A stretch of 64,000 bases of DNA from Pilaira anomala (Eukaryota; Mucoromycota; Mucoromycetes; Mucorales; Mucoraceae): assembly GCA_025716855.1 (NCBI GenBank), contig JAIXMQ010000038.1:62001-126000 (forward strand), in the 5' to 3' direction. Below the pieces are notes generated by a model, which saw nothing but the letters and a program-made list of their open reading frames with translations, made no database searches and was not told the origin of the DNA. Below are positions 22,035 through 33,873 of the stretch, piece after piece; the first letter of the stretch is position 1; each line of letters opens with the position of its first letter. The translations under genes were made by a program, and so were the position numbers.

Positions 22035-22179
22035 ATGCAATACATAATTGGAGAAGTAACATATATCGCACGTGACTCCAAGGACATTTAAGAGCAGGAA
22101 AAAATACCTGTTTGTCATTCCAATTTTTTAAAAGGGCGTCATGTGAATCTCTTTTTCTTTTTTAATATCTCTTATTCAT

Positions 22180-23467
22180 ATGTTACGATTGCCTTCTCAA
22201 CCTACACCAACAGAATGGACTTCAAACTGGAAAGAAATTCAACCCGCTTTACGTAAAGTACGACGCTCCATGGCCTCACTTCGAACTTCCTCTTTAAAGG
22301 TGATGAGAGTAAGTCAACTTGATTCAGATATTTTAGATATCGAACTTGTCGACATCTTGAAAGAACAGTTATGGAACGCACTTTCACTGTTCAAGGTAAA
22401 TTTTATTACACTCGAAAAAAAAAACTTAAACAAGATAACATATTGATGCTTTTTTTTTATTTTTCTTGGAAAAGCCAACTTTTAAAGAAAGCTTTGAACC
22501 AGAACTTATTGGTTTATTAAACTTGGTTTTATTTAAACTATCTATTTATGATTCATCAGCAACGTATGGGTCACAATTACAGAATTTAAAATACCGTAAC
22601 GAATGGAAACATGGTGGTGCTTGTAAGTAAGCAATAAGAGAAATCAAAACAGAATGCTAACTTATATTCAGTTGAATCCATTGCAAAGGATGCACCTTTA
22701 ACAAAAGCTCAAAAGATTGCCTATGGTGTATTGACAGTAGGAGGTCAATATGCATGGACAAGAGCTAACAGATACATTACAATGAAGGGATGGGGAGAAC
22801 TAGACGAATCCAATATCAAATATAAAATATATAATATATTACAAATTGGAGAGAAATACTGGAAAGCATTTTCCTTATTGAATTTCTTGATCTTTTTATG
22901 GAACGGTAGATATCGCACTTTAATTGATCGTATTTTAGCTATACGTTTAGTTTATTCCAAGAAATCAATGAATCGACAAGTTAGTTTTGAATTCTTAAAT
23001 AGACAAATGGTGTGGCATGCATTCACTGTAAGTAAAACAAATTATAATCAGATTATATTCTATTTTACTAATTTTTTTTTTTTCTGTAGGAATTCTTGTT
23101 GTTTTTGGTGCCTTTAATTAATATCGAAAAATTGAAAATGAAATTAATGCGTATGTTGTTACCAAAATCCTACCTTGTTTCTTCAAAAGGGTATGATAAA
23201 TTACCTGTAAATCAATGTGCAGTATGTCACGATGTGACACCGGAACATACTGGTCCTGTAGGCCAAGTCCCTAATTTCACAGTACATAACCCTTATGAAA
23301 CTAACTGTGGACATCTCTACTGTTATTATTGTATCCAAAGTAAATTATCTGTATTTGGTGATGAATGGCCATGTCTTCGATGCGGTGAAAAAGTGTATGA
23401 AATCAAAAAATATATAGAAAAGGTAGAAGATAATGATAATAACGAACCATCTGTTGAAAAAAAATAA
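22180..23467 (+). CDS. PEX2: Peroxisome biogenesis factor 2 (RING E3 ligase)
   Basis: Four exons: 22180-22395, 22475-22622, 22672-23027 and 23090-23467, all with GT-AG introns of 49-79 nt; the protein is 365 aa. It starts MLRLPSQPTPTEWTSNWKEI. The Pex2/Pex12-type N-terminal membrane domain includes YAWTRANRYITMKGW and SLLNFLIFLWNGRYRTLIDR. The C-terminal RING runs from about residue 283: CAVC, then CGHLYCYYCI, then CLRCG. In peroxisomes PEX2, PEX10 and PEX12 form the ubiquitin ligase complex that ubiquitinates the import receptor PEX5 for recycling. Length and domain order fit the family. Its stop is 53 bp from the stop of convergent TAF13. A CACGTGAC element lies at 22069-22076, about 110 bp upstream. 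Confidence 0.93.
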
Positions 23468-23496
23468 AATATCTGGTTTATTTAATATGTACAAAA

Positions 23497-23517
23497 CACA
23501 CACACACACACACACAC
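23497..23517 (+). repeat. (CA)n microsatellite between convergent stops
   Basis: About ten CA units fill much of the 53-bp space between the PEX2 and TAF13 stop codons. The two transcripts must overlap here unless both terminate within a few tens of bases. Confidence 0.9.
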
Positions 23518-23520
23518 TTT

Positions 23521-24019
23521 TTATGTCTCTTCTGCTGCTTCCATTTCTTTTGGATCAAACGATTGTTTAGCTCTTCGAATATCTTCAGACATATATAAAA
23601 GTTCTTCTACACGAGCTAATTTCTTTGCATCGTTTCTCAATACGAATTGGAAATCTTCTACTCGTACTTTACCTCGAGTATCTGCTACACCGGATGCTTT
23701 TTGACACTATATAGAGTTGTCTATTTTTTTTAATACATGTTGCTTATATATTCCCTTTATTTTATTTTTTACAGTACCATTTCTGTAATATAATCGATAA
23801 CAAGGTCGTCCATAACTGCAATAGAATCGGAAGCTGGTGTAGGAACGTCACCAAAACCATACATAAGTAATCTCACTAAAAAGAAACAAAAGAGTAAGTT
23901 TCTTCTTCTTTTTATTGTTTATAAAAAATATATATATATATCTTACAATCCTTTGAAAACATTCCTTTACGGACAGTTTTCTTTCTTCCAGGACCATTCG
24001 TTTCCTTCAATTCACTCAT
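23521..24019 (-). CDS. TAF13: TFIID subunit TAF13 (histone-fold)
   Basis: Three exons on the minus strand: 23947-24019, 23778-23875 and 23521-23706, with introns of 71 nt each; the protein is 118 aa. The sequence begins MSELKETNGPGRKKTVRKGM and runs into the histone fold: DLRLLMYGFGDVPTPASDSI, DDLVIDYITEMCQKA, VRVEDFQFVLRNDAKKLARV. It ends with a helix containing EDIRRAKQSFDPKEMEAAEE. The MYGFGD and VEDFxFxLRxDxxKxxRV signatures are diagnostic of TAF13, which pairs with TAF11 in TFIID during RNA polymerase II initiation. The size equals the human and yeast core. The second intron uses a weak GTACTG donor. The gene is missed by simple ORF calling because every exon is short. Confidence 0.93.
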
Positions 24020-25266
24020 GTTGATAAAGAAGAACAGGAGAGAAAGAGAGAGAGAGAAAAGCAAGTTTGTTTTTCAAATGACGACGAAGAGACGGTTGCA
24101 AAAAATTGAATATAGTCACAAAAATATAGTTGGCTTCATTTCCCCCATCTCTTCGTACGCCACAAACTAGTTTTTCTTCGTAATTTTATCATTATTTAAT
24201 TACTTTTCTTTTTCTTTACACTTTTACATTTCTTTTTTCTAATACAAACTAAAATATATTAATATATTCTTTCATTCCATACGTTATTCAGACAAGAAGA
24301 GATTATTTCAAATCTGCAAATAAAACATGTTGTTATCAATGGTAAATCATATCAAAGCTCTCTTATAAGAAATAATGCATTGTATAAATAAATTTCAGTA
24401 GCAAAAATTCTTTTTTTTTCTCTGTAAGTTTGCATGTATTGGTCGCGTATCGCGTTTTATATATATATATATTAACGAAGCCGATCGTTAGAATTGTTGT
24501 AATCGCAAAAAATAGGCGTGTACTGAACCGTTGTGTCGTTCGGCAGCGCCTCATCTTTGATATAGCTACATCTAGCTGTAATGCTTTACAAGATAGCAAA
24601 TGAAGCCCTTGAAAAGTAAATTCAATTAAAGACAAAAACCAATAGGTATTATTCACAGGTAAAATTGGTAGACCAAGAGATGAAAGAATTGGCTTTAATT
24701 TGCTTGAACTTGCGTGGAAAGGAAAGCAAGCGATGTTAGAAGCATGAGATAGCAAACAGTCGTAAGAGAAAAGCCACCGAGCTTTCTGTGGACTTAGAGA
24801 AGTCTACTCTATTACTGCAATCGTTTCATCATTCATAGTTCATGAACCTTAGGCATACCATTACAGTTTATAAAGTTTTATTATTATAATCATGATTAAA
24901 TATCAAAATTGTTATTGTTATCATTATTTAAATTGGTTCTATTTAACCTTCCTGATATGTATTTTTGCATCTTTAACGTGTTGCTTTAGTTTTAAGTTGC
25001 CATAGTATATTGAATTAGGATCCCCTTCAGAGAAGAAAGCACAACTTATCAACACGCTGTTTAACTTGGGCAATACAGAAAACTATTCACTTTTATTTTT
25101 ATAACTGTATACATTACAGCTAGATCACCATTTAGCGCCGCTCTCTCTCTCTCTCGAAACACCTATTCCATTTTTCGGAGACCGGTCACGAAAAAAGAAA
25201 CAAGCAAATAAAACTAAAAATGTTTTTTGTTATATTTGTTTTGCTGTTATTGTTGTAAACTTCAAG
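24020..25266 (+). other. Divergent intergenic region TAF13/AQR with possible repeat relic
   Basis: This 1.25 kb separates two divergent genes. At 24363-24755 the minus strand is open for 130 codons without resembling a known protein. On the plus strand, broken frames such as GKIGRPRDERIGFNLLELAW and FDIATSSCNALQDSK look like eroded coding sequence. I suspect an old dispersed-repeat relic read antisense but cannot identify it. A (CT)n tract lies at 25141-25154 near the AQR start. Confidence 0.35.
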
Positions 25267-28200
25267 ATGTATCAAAAGACAACCTTACCACTTCATGCTT
25301 CAGCTAGCGAAGTATCGTCTTTTAGACAACGTAACTTGACCTTAACTGAAATACAGTCCGATTCAGTTTCAAAACTAGCAGACAAATACTTTGGAAAGAA
25401 GTGGGATCCTAAAGTGGTTGAAACCATCTTTAAGGAAGAACTTGAAGCCTCAAATTTTTCTAGTCATAAACTCGTTTTATTAGAATTATCTCACTATTTA
25501 GAAAAGGTAAACTTTTATACACTCTTATGTTTATTTTTTCAAACGCCCTTTTTTTTTTTTTTACTAATACAATATCTAGTTTCTTTGGCCAAACTATAAC
25601 GAAAACGCTTCTTTAAACCATGTCATTTCGATCTGTTTAATCATTAATGAAAAGTCTAGACAAAACGTGTCTCCTTGGGGTAAAAACTATATACTTTATT
25701 CTCTCTCTCTCTAAAAAAAAAATGCCTTTTTTTTTTATACTAAACAGAACAGTTTATTCTTAGACGCGTTTGGTAACGATATAGAAAAGTTTTCCTTATT
25801 ATTTAAAAGAGTCATTCGCTTATTGACCGATGGCGATTTATCTCTATTCCTTTCTCGATCCGTATTGATCTTTTTAATTCAGTGCTTCCAAAGTCTTGAA
25901 AACGATATGGTACGTACAGAATGTTTGAAGTTAGTAGCTATCGGTATTTGGAACCAATTGGGATACGAAGGCAAGAGAGAACAACTCTTTAGCCAGTATC
26001 CTAATCTTTTAAAGTTATGGAACTCGAGCAACAAAAAGATGAATGCCGCTGGTAATGTTACTAAGGGAAAAGGGGAAGAAAATTTATACATTTGCTGAGA
26101 CATATTTTTTTTATATATATATATACATAGATGAGGTGACAAAGGAACAATTAGAATTTGAAAGAACTTGTTTGAGTGTTTTGATGAAGAAATTCCTTGA
26201 AATCGTATACAAGATTCCTGTTGAAGGAGAAGGTAAATAATTGAAATAACATGAATTTACTTCAAATAGTAAACCCCTCTCTCTTTTTATAACATTCAGT
26301 TGACGAGGAAATTATCAAGATCAGTGAACGTTTTGTAGAATTCTTTATCGATTTAGAAGCTCAATTACCTACACGTAGATTCTTCAATACCTTATTAGAA
26401 GATCACCAAGTCACTGTACTTGCCTCCATGGCACCTTTCATGCGTCGCGAGAACAAAGATGTAGACCTCTTGAAGAAATTATTAGAGACTTTATCTTTTT
26501 ATTCTAAATTCGAAATCAATGATCAAACAGGTGTAGCATTAACTGATCTTCAAATGACTGAAGCTCATTGTCAACAATTGATTCGATTACAGGTAAGAAA
26601 GGGAAAGAGAAAAAGTTATAGCATAAAACCAAAAACAGAACAAAAAAAAAAATATCTAAATAACATTATATATTCAGCATGTTTGCTTCCGTCAATTCAA
26701 GGACGAGATTAAAGAATTACCATTAGCTAATTTAGCCTCAATCGAAACACGCCAAGATTTATTATGGCATTTAGACCCACTTTCCGAATCCACCTTAACT
26801 CGATTATGCGACGCACTCTATCTTCGTAGTTCACCTATCGATATCGCATTGGACGTACCCAACAAACACTACTTGATCAACATCCTTATCGAGAAATATC
26901 AAAAGAGAACAAGTCAAATCAAAAAGATCAACAGTCAACCTTTATATCCTGATGAACAAACGCTCTTCCACGATAACTTGATTCAAACCCAATTTTATAC
27001 GGGTGACAGACCTTTAGCCTTACCCAAACTCAATTTGCAGTTCTTGACTTTACACGATTACTTGTTGAGAAACTTTACTTTATTCAAATTAGAAAGTTCG
27101 TATGAAATCAGACAAGATATTGAAGATGTCGTCAAACGTATCTCACCTCGTTTGACTTTCCCTGATTTAAAGACGGAATTTGCTGGTTGGGCCAAAATGG
27201 CTGTACCCATTGAATCCTTAAATGTCGTAGATATTGCTGAAGCGAATCTGGGTGAAGATAAACCATCGCGTGTAAGAGCGGATGTAGCTTTCAATACCAA
27301 TCGATTCACAAACGTTATTCGCAAAGAATGGGATAGTTTAAGAAAGCATGATGTCATGTTCTTACTCACCATTCAGGCAAACGAAAAATCCGGTGAAAAA
27401 TTATCTGAAAATGAAGATTTCAAAGAGCATTACGGTATTAAATATATTCGTGGTTGTGAAATCGTCGATATCATTGGAAAAGATGGTCGTCCCATTGATG
27501 AAACCGCAAGATATCATCAATCTTCTAACGATGCATCCAACTGGAAAGGAAGTCAACGTACCTTACGTTTAGAATTAGATCCTAATCAATACAAGTTGGA
27601 TATGGATAAATTTAATAACAAACAATCAGGTGATATCTATCAAACCTTCAATATCCTTGTCCGTAGAAAGCCTCAAGAAAACAACTTTAAAGCTGTATTG
27701 GAAACAATTCGTGATTTAATGCAAAGTGATCTTGTCGTCCCTGAATGGCTTCAAAAGGTCTTTTTAGGTTATGGTGACCCCGCTAGTGCTCATTATACAA
27801 AGATGGCAAATCGATTACAAAAGAATGATTTCCGTGACACTTTCTTGAACTGGGATCATTTGAAGGAATGCTTTGAAGGAAAGACTTTAGAGGTAGCCGA
27901 AGGTCAACTTGAGCCTTTAAATCCTCCTTATGTGCTTCGTGTATTGGATGATCCAATGGAAGAAGATACAAAACCCACAAAGAAATCTAAAAAGTCGAGC
28001 AAAAAGGCTGCTGCACCTGTACAAGTGAAGCCAGAAGCATATGAAGTTTCTACTTATGAAGTACCTAGTAAAGGCCCTTATCCTGAAGACATTCCTAAAC
28101 AAAACCACATTCGATTCACTCCCATTCAAGCGGAAGCGATTCACTCTGGTATGAACCACGGATTGACCATGGTCGTCGGTCCTCCAGGTACCGGTAAGAC

Positions 28201-29967
28201 AGACGTTGCAGTTCAAACCATTGCCAACTTGTACCATAACCATCCCGAACAACACACCTTGATCGTCACCCATAGTAACCAAGCATTAAATCAAATCTTT
28301 GAAAAGATTATTGATTTAGATATCGACCCAAGACATCTCGTACGTCTCGGACACGGTGAAGAAGAATTGAACTCGGATTCCAGTTTCAGCAAATACGGTC
28401 GAGTTGCCGCTGCATTAGAACGTCGTCTTGTTCTCTTACAAGAGGTTCAAAGATTATCTGAATCTTTAGGTGTGCACGGTGAACATGGTTCGACTTGTGA
28501 GACCGCTGGATACTTTTATACCGTCCATGTCTTACCTCGTTGGGAATCCTTCTTAAACAAAGTATCCGATCTGGATTCATTACAGTCTATTAGTGATGCT
28601 TTCCCATTCACTCAATTCTTTTCGAATGCTCCTAAACCTCTCTTTGATGACGCCGTCGATAATAATTCTGCACTCAAGGTTGCTACAGGTTGCTTCACGC
28701 ATCTTCAAAATATCTTTACTGAACTGGAAGAAATCAGACCCTTTGAACTCTTGAGATCTGGTTATGATCGTTCCAATTACTTATTGACAAAAGAAGCCAA
28801 GATCATTGCCATGACTTGTACTCATGCTGCTTTAAAGCGTCGTGAGTTAGTAGGTCTTCATTTCAAGTACGATAATATCATCATTGAAGAAGCCGCTCAA
28901 ATCTTGGAAGTAGAGACTTTTATTCCTTTATTACTTCAAGAATCTCAAGATAACAAAAATAGATTGAAGCGTGTCGTCTTGATTGGTGATCATCATCAGT
29001 TACCTCCTGTTGTCAAGAACACTGCTTTCCAACAATACGGTAACATGGAACAAAGTATGTTTACCCGTTTTGTAAGATTAGGTGTCCCTACTGTTCAATT
29101 AGATAAACAAGGACGTGCCCGTCCTTCCCTTGCCAACTTGTATAACTGGAGATACAATAACTTACAAGACTTAGATAAGGTCAAGGTGGATCCCTATACA
29201 AAGGCCAATGCTGGTTTTACTTTTGATTATCAAATGGTAAATGTTGATAAGTTCCAAAACCAAGGTGAGACTGAACCCGTACCTTACTTTTATCAAAACT
29301 TGGGCGAAGCAGAGTATGTGGTTGCTGTTTATCAATACATGCGATTAGTTGGATATCCCGCCGAAAAGATCTCAATCTTGACAACCTATAACGGTCAAAA
29401 GGCTTTAATTGATGATGTAATGCAAAAGAGATGTGCTTGGAACCCTTATTTTGGAAAGCCTGCTGCTATTACTACAGTTGATAAATACCAAGGACAACAA
29501 AACGATTGTAAGTAAAAAATACATATATACATATTTAATTTATAAAACTTTTTTTTTTATATTTATCAACTTAAATTATCATAGATATTTTATTATCTCT
29601 TGTAAGAACTAAGGCAGTAGGTCATATCCGTGATGTACGTCGTTTAATTGTAGCCATGTCTCGTGCAAGATTAGGTCTCTATGTATTCTGCCACAAGACC
29701 TTATTTGAAAACTGTTATGAACTTGAACCTGTCTTCAAACAATTAAGCAATCGACCTGATAAATTACAATTACAACATGATGAAAATTATCCTGCAAAAC
29801 GTAGTGTAGAAGATAGAGGTGAGCCTACCGAGATTAATAATGTAGAAGAGATGGGTAAATTAGTTTTCAAGTTGAGTAAAGAACAATTGGAGTCTTTGCG
29901 TACTGAGGAAGCTGACTTAGAAGCATCTGCACGTGAAGAAGTTGGAGAAGCAATGGAACAAGATTAA
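25267..29967 (+). CDS. AQR: Aquarius-like intron-binding spliceosomal RNA helicase
   Basis: Seven exons: 25267-25506, 25580-25679, 25748-26051, 26131-26232, 26300-26592, 26678-29507 and 29585-29967; the protein is about 1,416 aa. The N-terminal half is the ARM-like Aquarius domain (LEAQLPTRRFFNTLLEDH, EINDQTGVALTDLQM). Then come LNLQFLTLHDYLLRNFTLF, RVRADVAFNTN and LDPNQYKLDMDKFN. The C-terminal SF1 helicase core has GPPGTGKT (Walker A), IIEEAAQILE (motif II), GDHHQLPPV (III), QGRARPSL, DKYQGQQND (V) and AMSRARLGLY (VI). Aquarius (fission yeast Cwf11) binds the intron upstream of the branch site and belongs to the activated spliceosome. Exons 2 and 3 do not join in phase with canonical sites: CCTTGG-G/GTAAAA carries one base too many. 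The stop lies 47 bp from the convergent TRM9 stop. Confidence 0.93.
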
Positions 29968-30014
29968 AAAAAAAAAAAAAATGTAAAATAAAAATTGAAT
30001 ATTTCTATATAATT

Positions 30015-30928
30015 TTATTTCTTTTGTGCAATTACATAATGATTATCACGATCATATCCAGATCTTTCAATCACAACACCTTCAATTTGTTCAAATAAAT
30101 CATCTAATTCACCCTTTTTAAATAAATGATAGTATCTATTATATACAGGATACTCTTCTTCCTTTAATTCGCTAGGCTCTCCCTTCTTGGGTGTTAATTT
30201 CCAAGGTACAAAAACATCTTGTTGTCCTGGCTCAAAATTACGTTTACTAAACTTTGTTTGCTCTAGCGCCCAAACAAACACAAGTACTTTTCCTCCCGGT
30301 CTAACAATTTTAAATAAATCTTTTATAGCTTGTAATCTTCTTTCTGGACTAGCAAAATGATGAATCACTGCAATCGAAATAGCAAAATCCTATAATATAA
30401 AGTTTAACATACAACTTTTTTTTTTTTTTTTTTTTTCTGTCTTTCTATAAAAACGTTACAAAAGAGTTATCTCTATAAGGCAAGTTGAGTCCGTCAGCTA
30501 CCATGCCTTCAAACCCACGATCGTGTACAATCTTGATCAAGTTTGAGCTCCTAAAAAAGTGAAAGGGTTCAGTTTGTCCGTTTCTTCTTCAGTAAATAAC
30601 TTTTTTTTTTTTTTTACCTGTCGGATCCAAGTACTAAAACGTTAGGATTGACACCAATATATTTACCATTACCACAACCTACATCAGCACCGAGACTTCC
30701 TACTTTTAAACCGTTTAAAAAGTCTTCTACAACAGGCCAAGGCTTTTATACAAAAAAAAAGTTGTTAGTCTCTTCAAGATCTATTATTATAGGAAAACAA
30801 ACCTTGTATCGAGTATCACTAAAGTGAGTTGCAATGACTTCATATACTTCGTGAACGTTCTTTTGTTCATAGTCAGTTTGATTTTGCTCTGGTGTTTCTA
30901 CAGCTATTGGTTGAGGTTTATTTGCCAT
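30015..30928 (-). CDS. TRM9: tRNA wobble-uridine carboxymethyl methyltransferase (TRM9/ALKBH8-like)
   Basis: Four exons on the minus strand: 30803-30928, 30618-30742, 30460-30550 and 30015-30389, with introns of 60-70 nt; the protein is 238 aa. It starts MANKPQPIAVETPEQNQTDY. The joined exons give EQKNVHEVYEVIATHFSDTR, then the SAM-binding motif GADVGCGNGKYIG, then VLVLGSDRSSNLIKIV, DFAISIAVIHHFASPERRLQ and IVRPGGKVLVFVWALEQ. These are the class I methyltransferase motifs in the arrangement specific to TRM9. TRM9, with TRM112, methylates carboxymethyluridine-34 of tRNA-Arg/Glu. Length is close to yeast Trm9 (279 aa). It acts in cytosol and nucleus. Confidence 0.9.
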
Positions 30929-31267
30929 TTTATTTATAATGATAGAAGAGAAAAAAAAAGGTGGAGTGTGCAACAAAAAAAAAAAACGCCTGTCAAATTT
31001 TTTGTTTGATTTATTCGGTGCTTCAATCAAGCAGCACACTCAATTTGTTGTGGTGTAAACATAAACATGAATACAAGACAATGTAAGGTGTGTTTTCTGC
31101 TAATAAGTCTATGATAAAAGTCATATTATGTGTAAAAAAAAAAAAAAAATAATAATAATAATCGCATCTATTTATTTGTACTTTTTTTTTTTTTTTTTTT
31201 TTTTTTTTGGTTGTTAGGTCTTTTTCTTTTCCTTTTTTTTTTTTATGAAATGATATACTATAATAAA
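30929..31267 (+). other. Spacer between TRM9 start and RRP9 stop
   Basis: 339 bp with poly(A) and poly(T) tracts, including an (AAT)n run near 31149-31160 and long poly(T) at 31181-31208. No gene seen. Confidence 0.5.
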
Positions 31268-33127
31268 CTAAATAACTCTTAATTGATTTGAAGTTGATTC
31301 AAATTCAATAACCTTTGTACAATTCTTTACACCACCCTTCAATCTAACCCAACGGCCCAACTTTAATTCTTGACCAACACCACACACAAGAAGAGTACGC
31401 TTAGAGGGGAAACAAGTCTTGATCTGAATACTATTGACTACACCATCGACTGGAATTTCTGCAATCTGACTAAAGCTCTTATTGTCTCCTGCCAATTTCC
31501 AAACACGGACTTTGCCATCCCAAGATCCAGATACGAATAAATCAGAGTATCTCAAACATGCAACTGCCGTAATCCAATAAGGAGTACTGATCTCTCCTTC
31601 GGATTCACTCACTACCGTATTTAATCCATGTGCACTATGGACTGAGAAAACTGGCTTTTTACGACTGATCTCCCATAACGAAAGTACACCACTATCACCA
31701 CCGGTAATAAACATACTTTCATCAATTTGTCCTAAACAATCCAAAGATCCTTCAACATACATTGCTTTATTGGTCTCGCTTGACTTGGTGGTCACTCCTC
31801 CTCGAAACACCAATTGTGATTCCTCTACAATCTTCCAGACTCTGGCTGTCTTATCTCGACCACCGGTAGAAACACATCTTTCTCGACCAAGGGTATCAAT
31901 GTCTGTAATTTGATCTTGGTGACCGAATAGTGTTTCAATATAAGCACGTTCATCTATATTCCAAAGTTTAATTGTACGATCGTGAGATGCAGAGTATAAT
32001 TGATTTGCTCCTTTACGGAAAGCCAAGCCCTAGAAAAAAAAAAAGTAGAATTAATATATACATACAGAAAAAAAGAGAGTATATATATATAACTTACTGC
32101 AATAGCATCTCTATGTTGAGTGAATTTAACAATATGTTTATCCTCTTTAACAGACCAAATATTAATAATTTTATCTTTTCCACCACTTGCAAGGTATTGA
32201 CCATCAAAACTTATCGCAAGACAATAAATAATATCTGTATGTCCATTATAATTCTTGACTCCCTTTCTTCCACCGGGAAAAGTATGTAATTTTTTATATG
32301 TCTTTGCGTCCCCTATTATTAGAAAATTTTCGTCAGTTTTTTTGCATGAATTGCCTTTTTTTTTTCCAATTTTACATTTAACAATAGATCCATCCTTTGA
32401 AGCTGAATAAAATACTGAACCGTTTTCGGATAATGCAACAGCAGTAACCGGGAGTTGATGTCCACGACATGTTGCAGTCTTTAAACTATCAATATCTTCG
32501 AATTTGAACTATTTTTTAAAGAGAAATTTACATCAATATTTCCACTTATTTTTTCCAACTTGTATAAATTTTAAAATGCTTACTGTATCGGCAATACGTA
32601 AATGAATTCTACCTTCACTTTCGTCCTAATTTTATATATAAGTATACTCTCTCCTAACGATCTATACAATGTCAAAACTTATATACATACATCGTCTTTC
32701 TTTAAACGTTCGGCAATCATGTCTCTATCGAGATCAGCAGCGTCAAAACCAACAATATCATCTATAAAACAACACATAAGTTACAAACTTCTGAAACACA
32801 TATACGTCAAAAATTATATTTTTTTTTTTATATACCATCTAAAGTTTCTTCAATAGTTCCTAAATAAGCTTTAGCAAGACGTACACGTTTCTCGGCTGCA
32901 GTTTCAGCAATTTCTTCCTCTTCTGACTCTACTTCACTATCTGCAGATACATTCGCGTTTAAGTGATCGTCCTCCTCGTCTCCTTCAATGTCACTTTCTT
33001 CCTTTTTCGAAACACGAGTCTTTTGTCCTGGTTTTTGTTGACTCTTTTGGTTTCTTTGAACTGTATTGGTAGTTTTAGCAGGTCGCTTACGTTTACGACT
33101 ATTAGCGAAAAAGGAATCAACAGCCAT
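31268..33127 (-). CDS. RRP9: U3 snoRNP WD40 protein RRP9 (U3-55K)
   Basis: Five exons on the minus strand: 32836-33127, 32691-32761, 32584-32625, 32098-32508 and 31268-32029; the protein is 525 aa. The basic N-terminus (MAVDSFFANSRKRKRPAKTT) is followed by an acidic stretch (ESDIEGDEEDDHLNANVSAD). Then comes ETAAEKRVRLAKAYLGTIEE, the RRP9 family's conserved pre-propeller helix, and the ERLKKDD/GRIHLRIADT region. About seven WD40 blades follow (HQLPVTAVALSENGSVFYSA, NYNGHTDIIYCLAISFDGQY, LFGHQDQITDIDTLGRERCV). RRP9 binds the U3 snoRNA B/C motif and is needed for early 18S rRNA processing in the nucleolus. A 10-A run in exon 4 keeps frame (GKKKGN). Confidence 0.92.
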
Positions 33128-33526
33128 CTTTTTTTTTATATATATATATTATTTTACAAGAAAAAGAAGTTTAAAAGAAAAAAAATGCCCTTTTCCCTTT
33201 TACTATCAAGCCACATGATTTCCAGTCACGAAGGAAACCCTTTCCTTCGGGTTAAAAAAAAAGGACTTATTCATGCTACACGGAAAAAACTCGATATATG
33301 ATTTCACAGAAGAGATAAATAAACTCACAATTTAGCTCTGAAATTAGAAAACTAAATAAACTTAGTTATCGTTCTATTATGTTTATTTTCATATATAGCA
33401 TATACTTTTAGAAAAGAAAAGAAAAAAACCCTTTTGTTATTAAGTCGCCGCTGTATATATATATATATGACACTTTTAATTTCATCATAGCAACAACTCC
33501 TTTTTATCTCTCTTTTTTAAACAGCC
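33128..33526. promoter_or_regulatory. Short divergent promoter RRP9 / ASA1
   Basis: 399 bp separate the two start codons, so this must hold both promoters. It has (AT)n near each end and poly(A)/(T) tracts, with a short CT-rich leader (CTCTCTTTTTTAAACAG) before the ASA1 ATG. No specific factor site recognised. Confidence 0.5.
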
Positions 33527-33833
33527 ATGTCGTCTACTCAAGTAACAATACCAGAAGCTCCACCACCACCCACTTACATTTTTAGAGAACACACAAGTTC
33601 AGTAAACTCAGTACACTTATTTGATAACGACCAGTATATAGCTTCTTGGTAAAAAAAAAAAAACAATACTATTATTTACTCATCCTGCTTTACTTATTGA
33701 CATGACTTTTTAAGCGATGGAGAAGGTTGGATAATTATTTGGAGTATGAGAACAAAAAGACCTTTATTAAAATGGAAAGGACACAAGGAAAGTTGTTTAA
33801 AAGTTACCACTATAGAAAATAATCAAGTGATAA

Positions 33834-33873
<40 letters not shown>

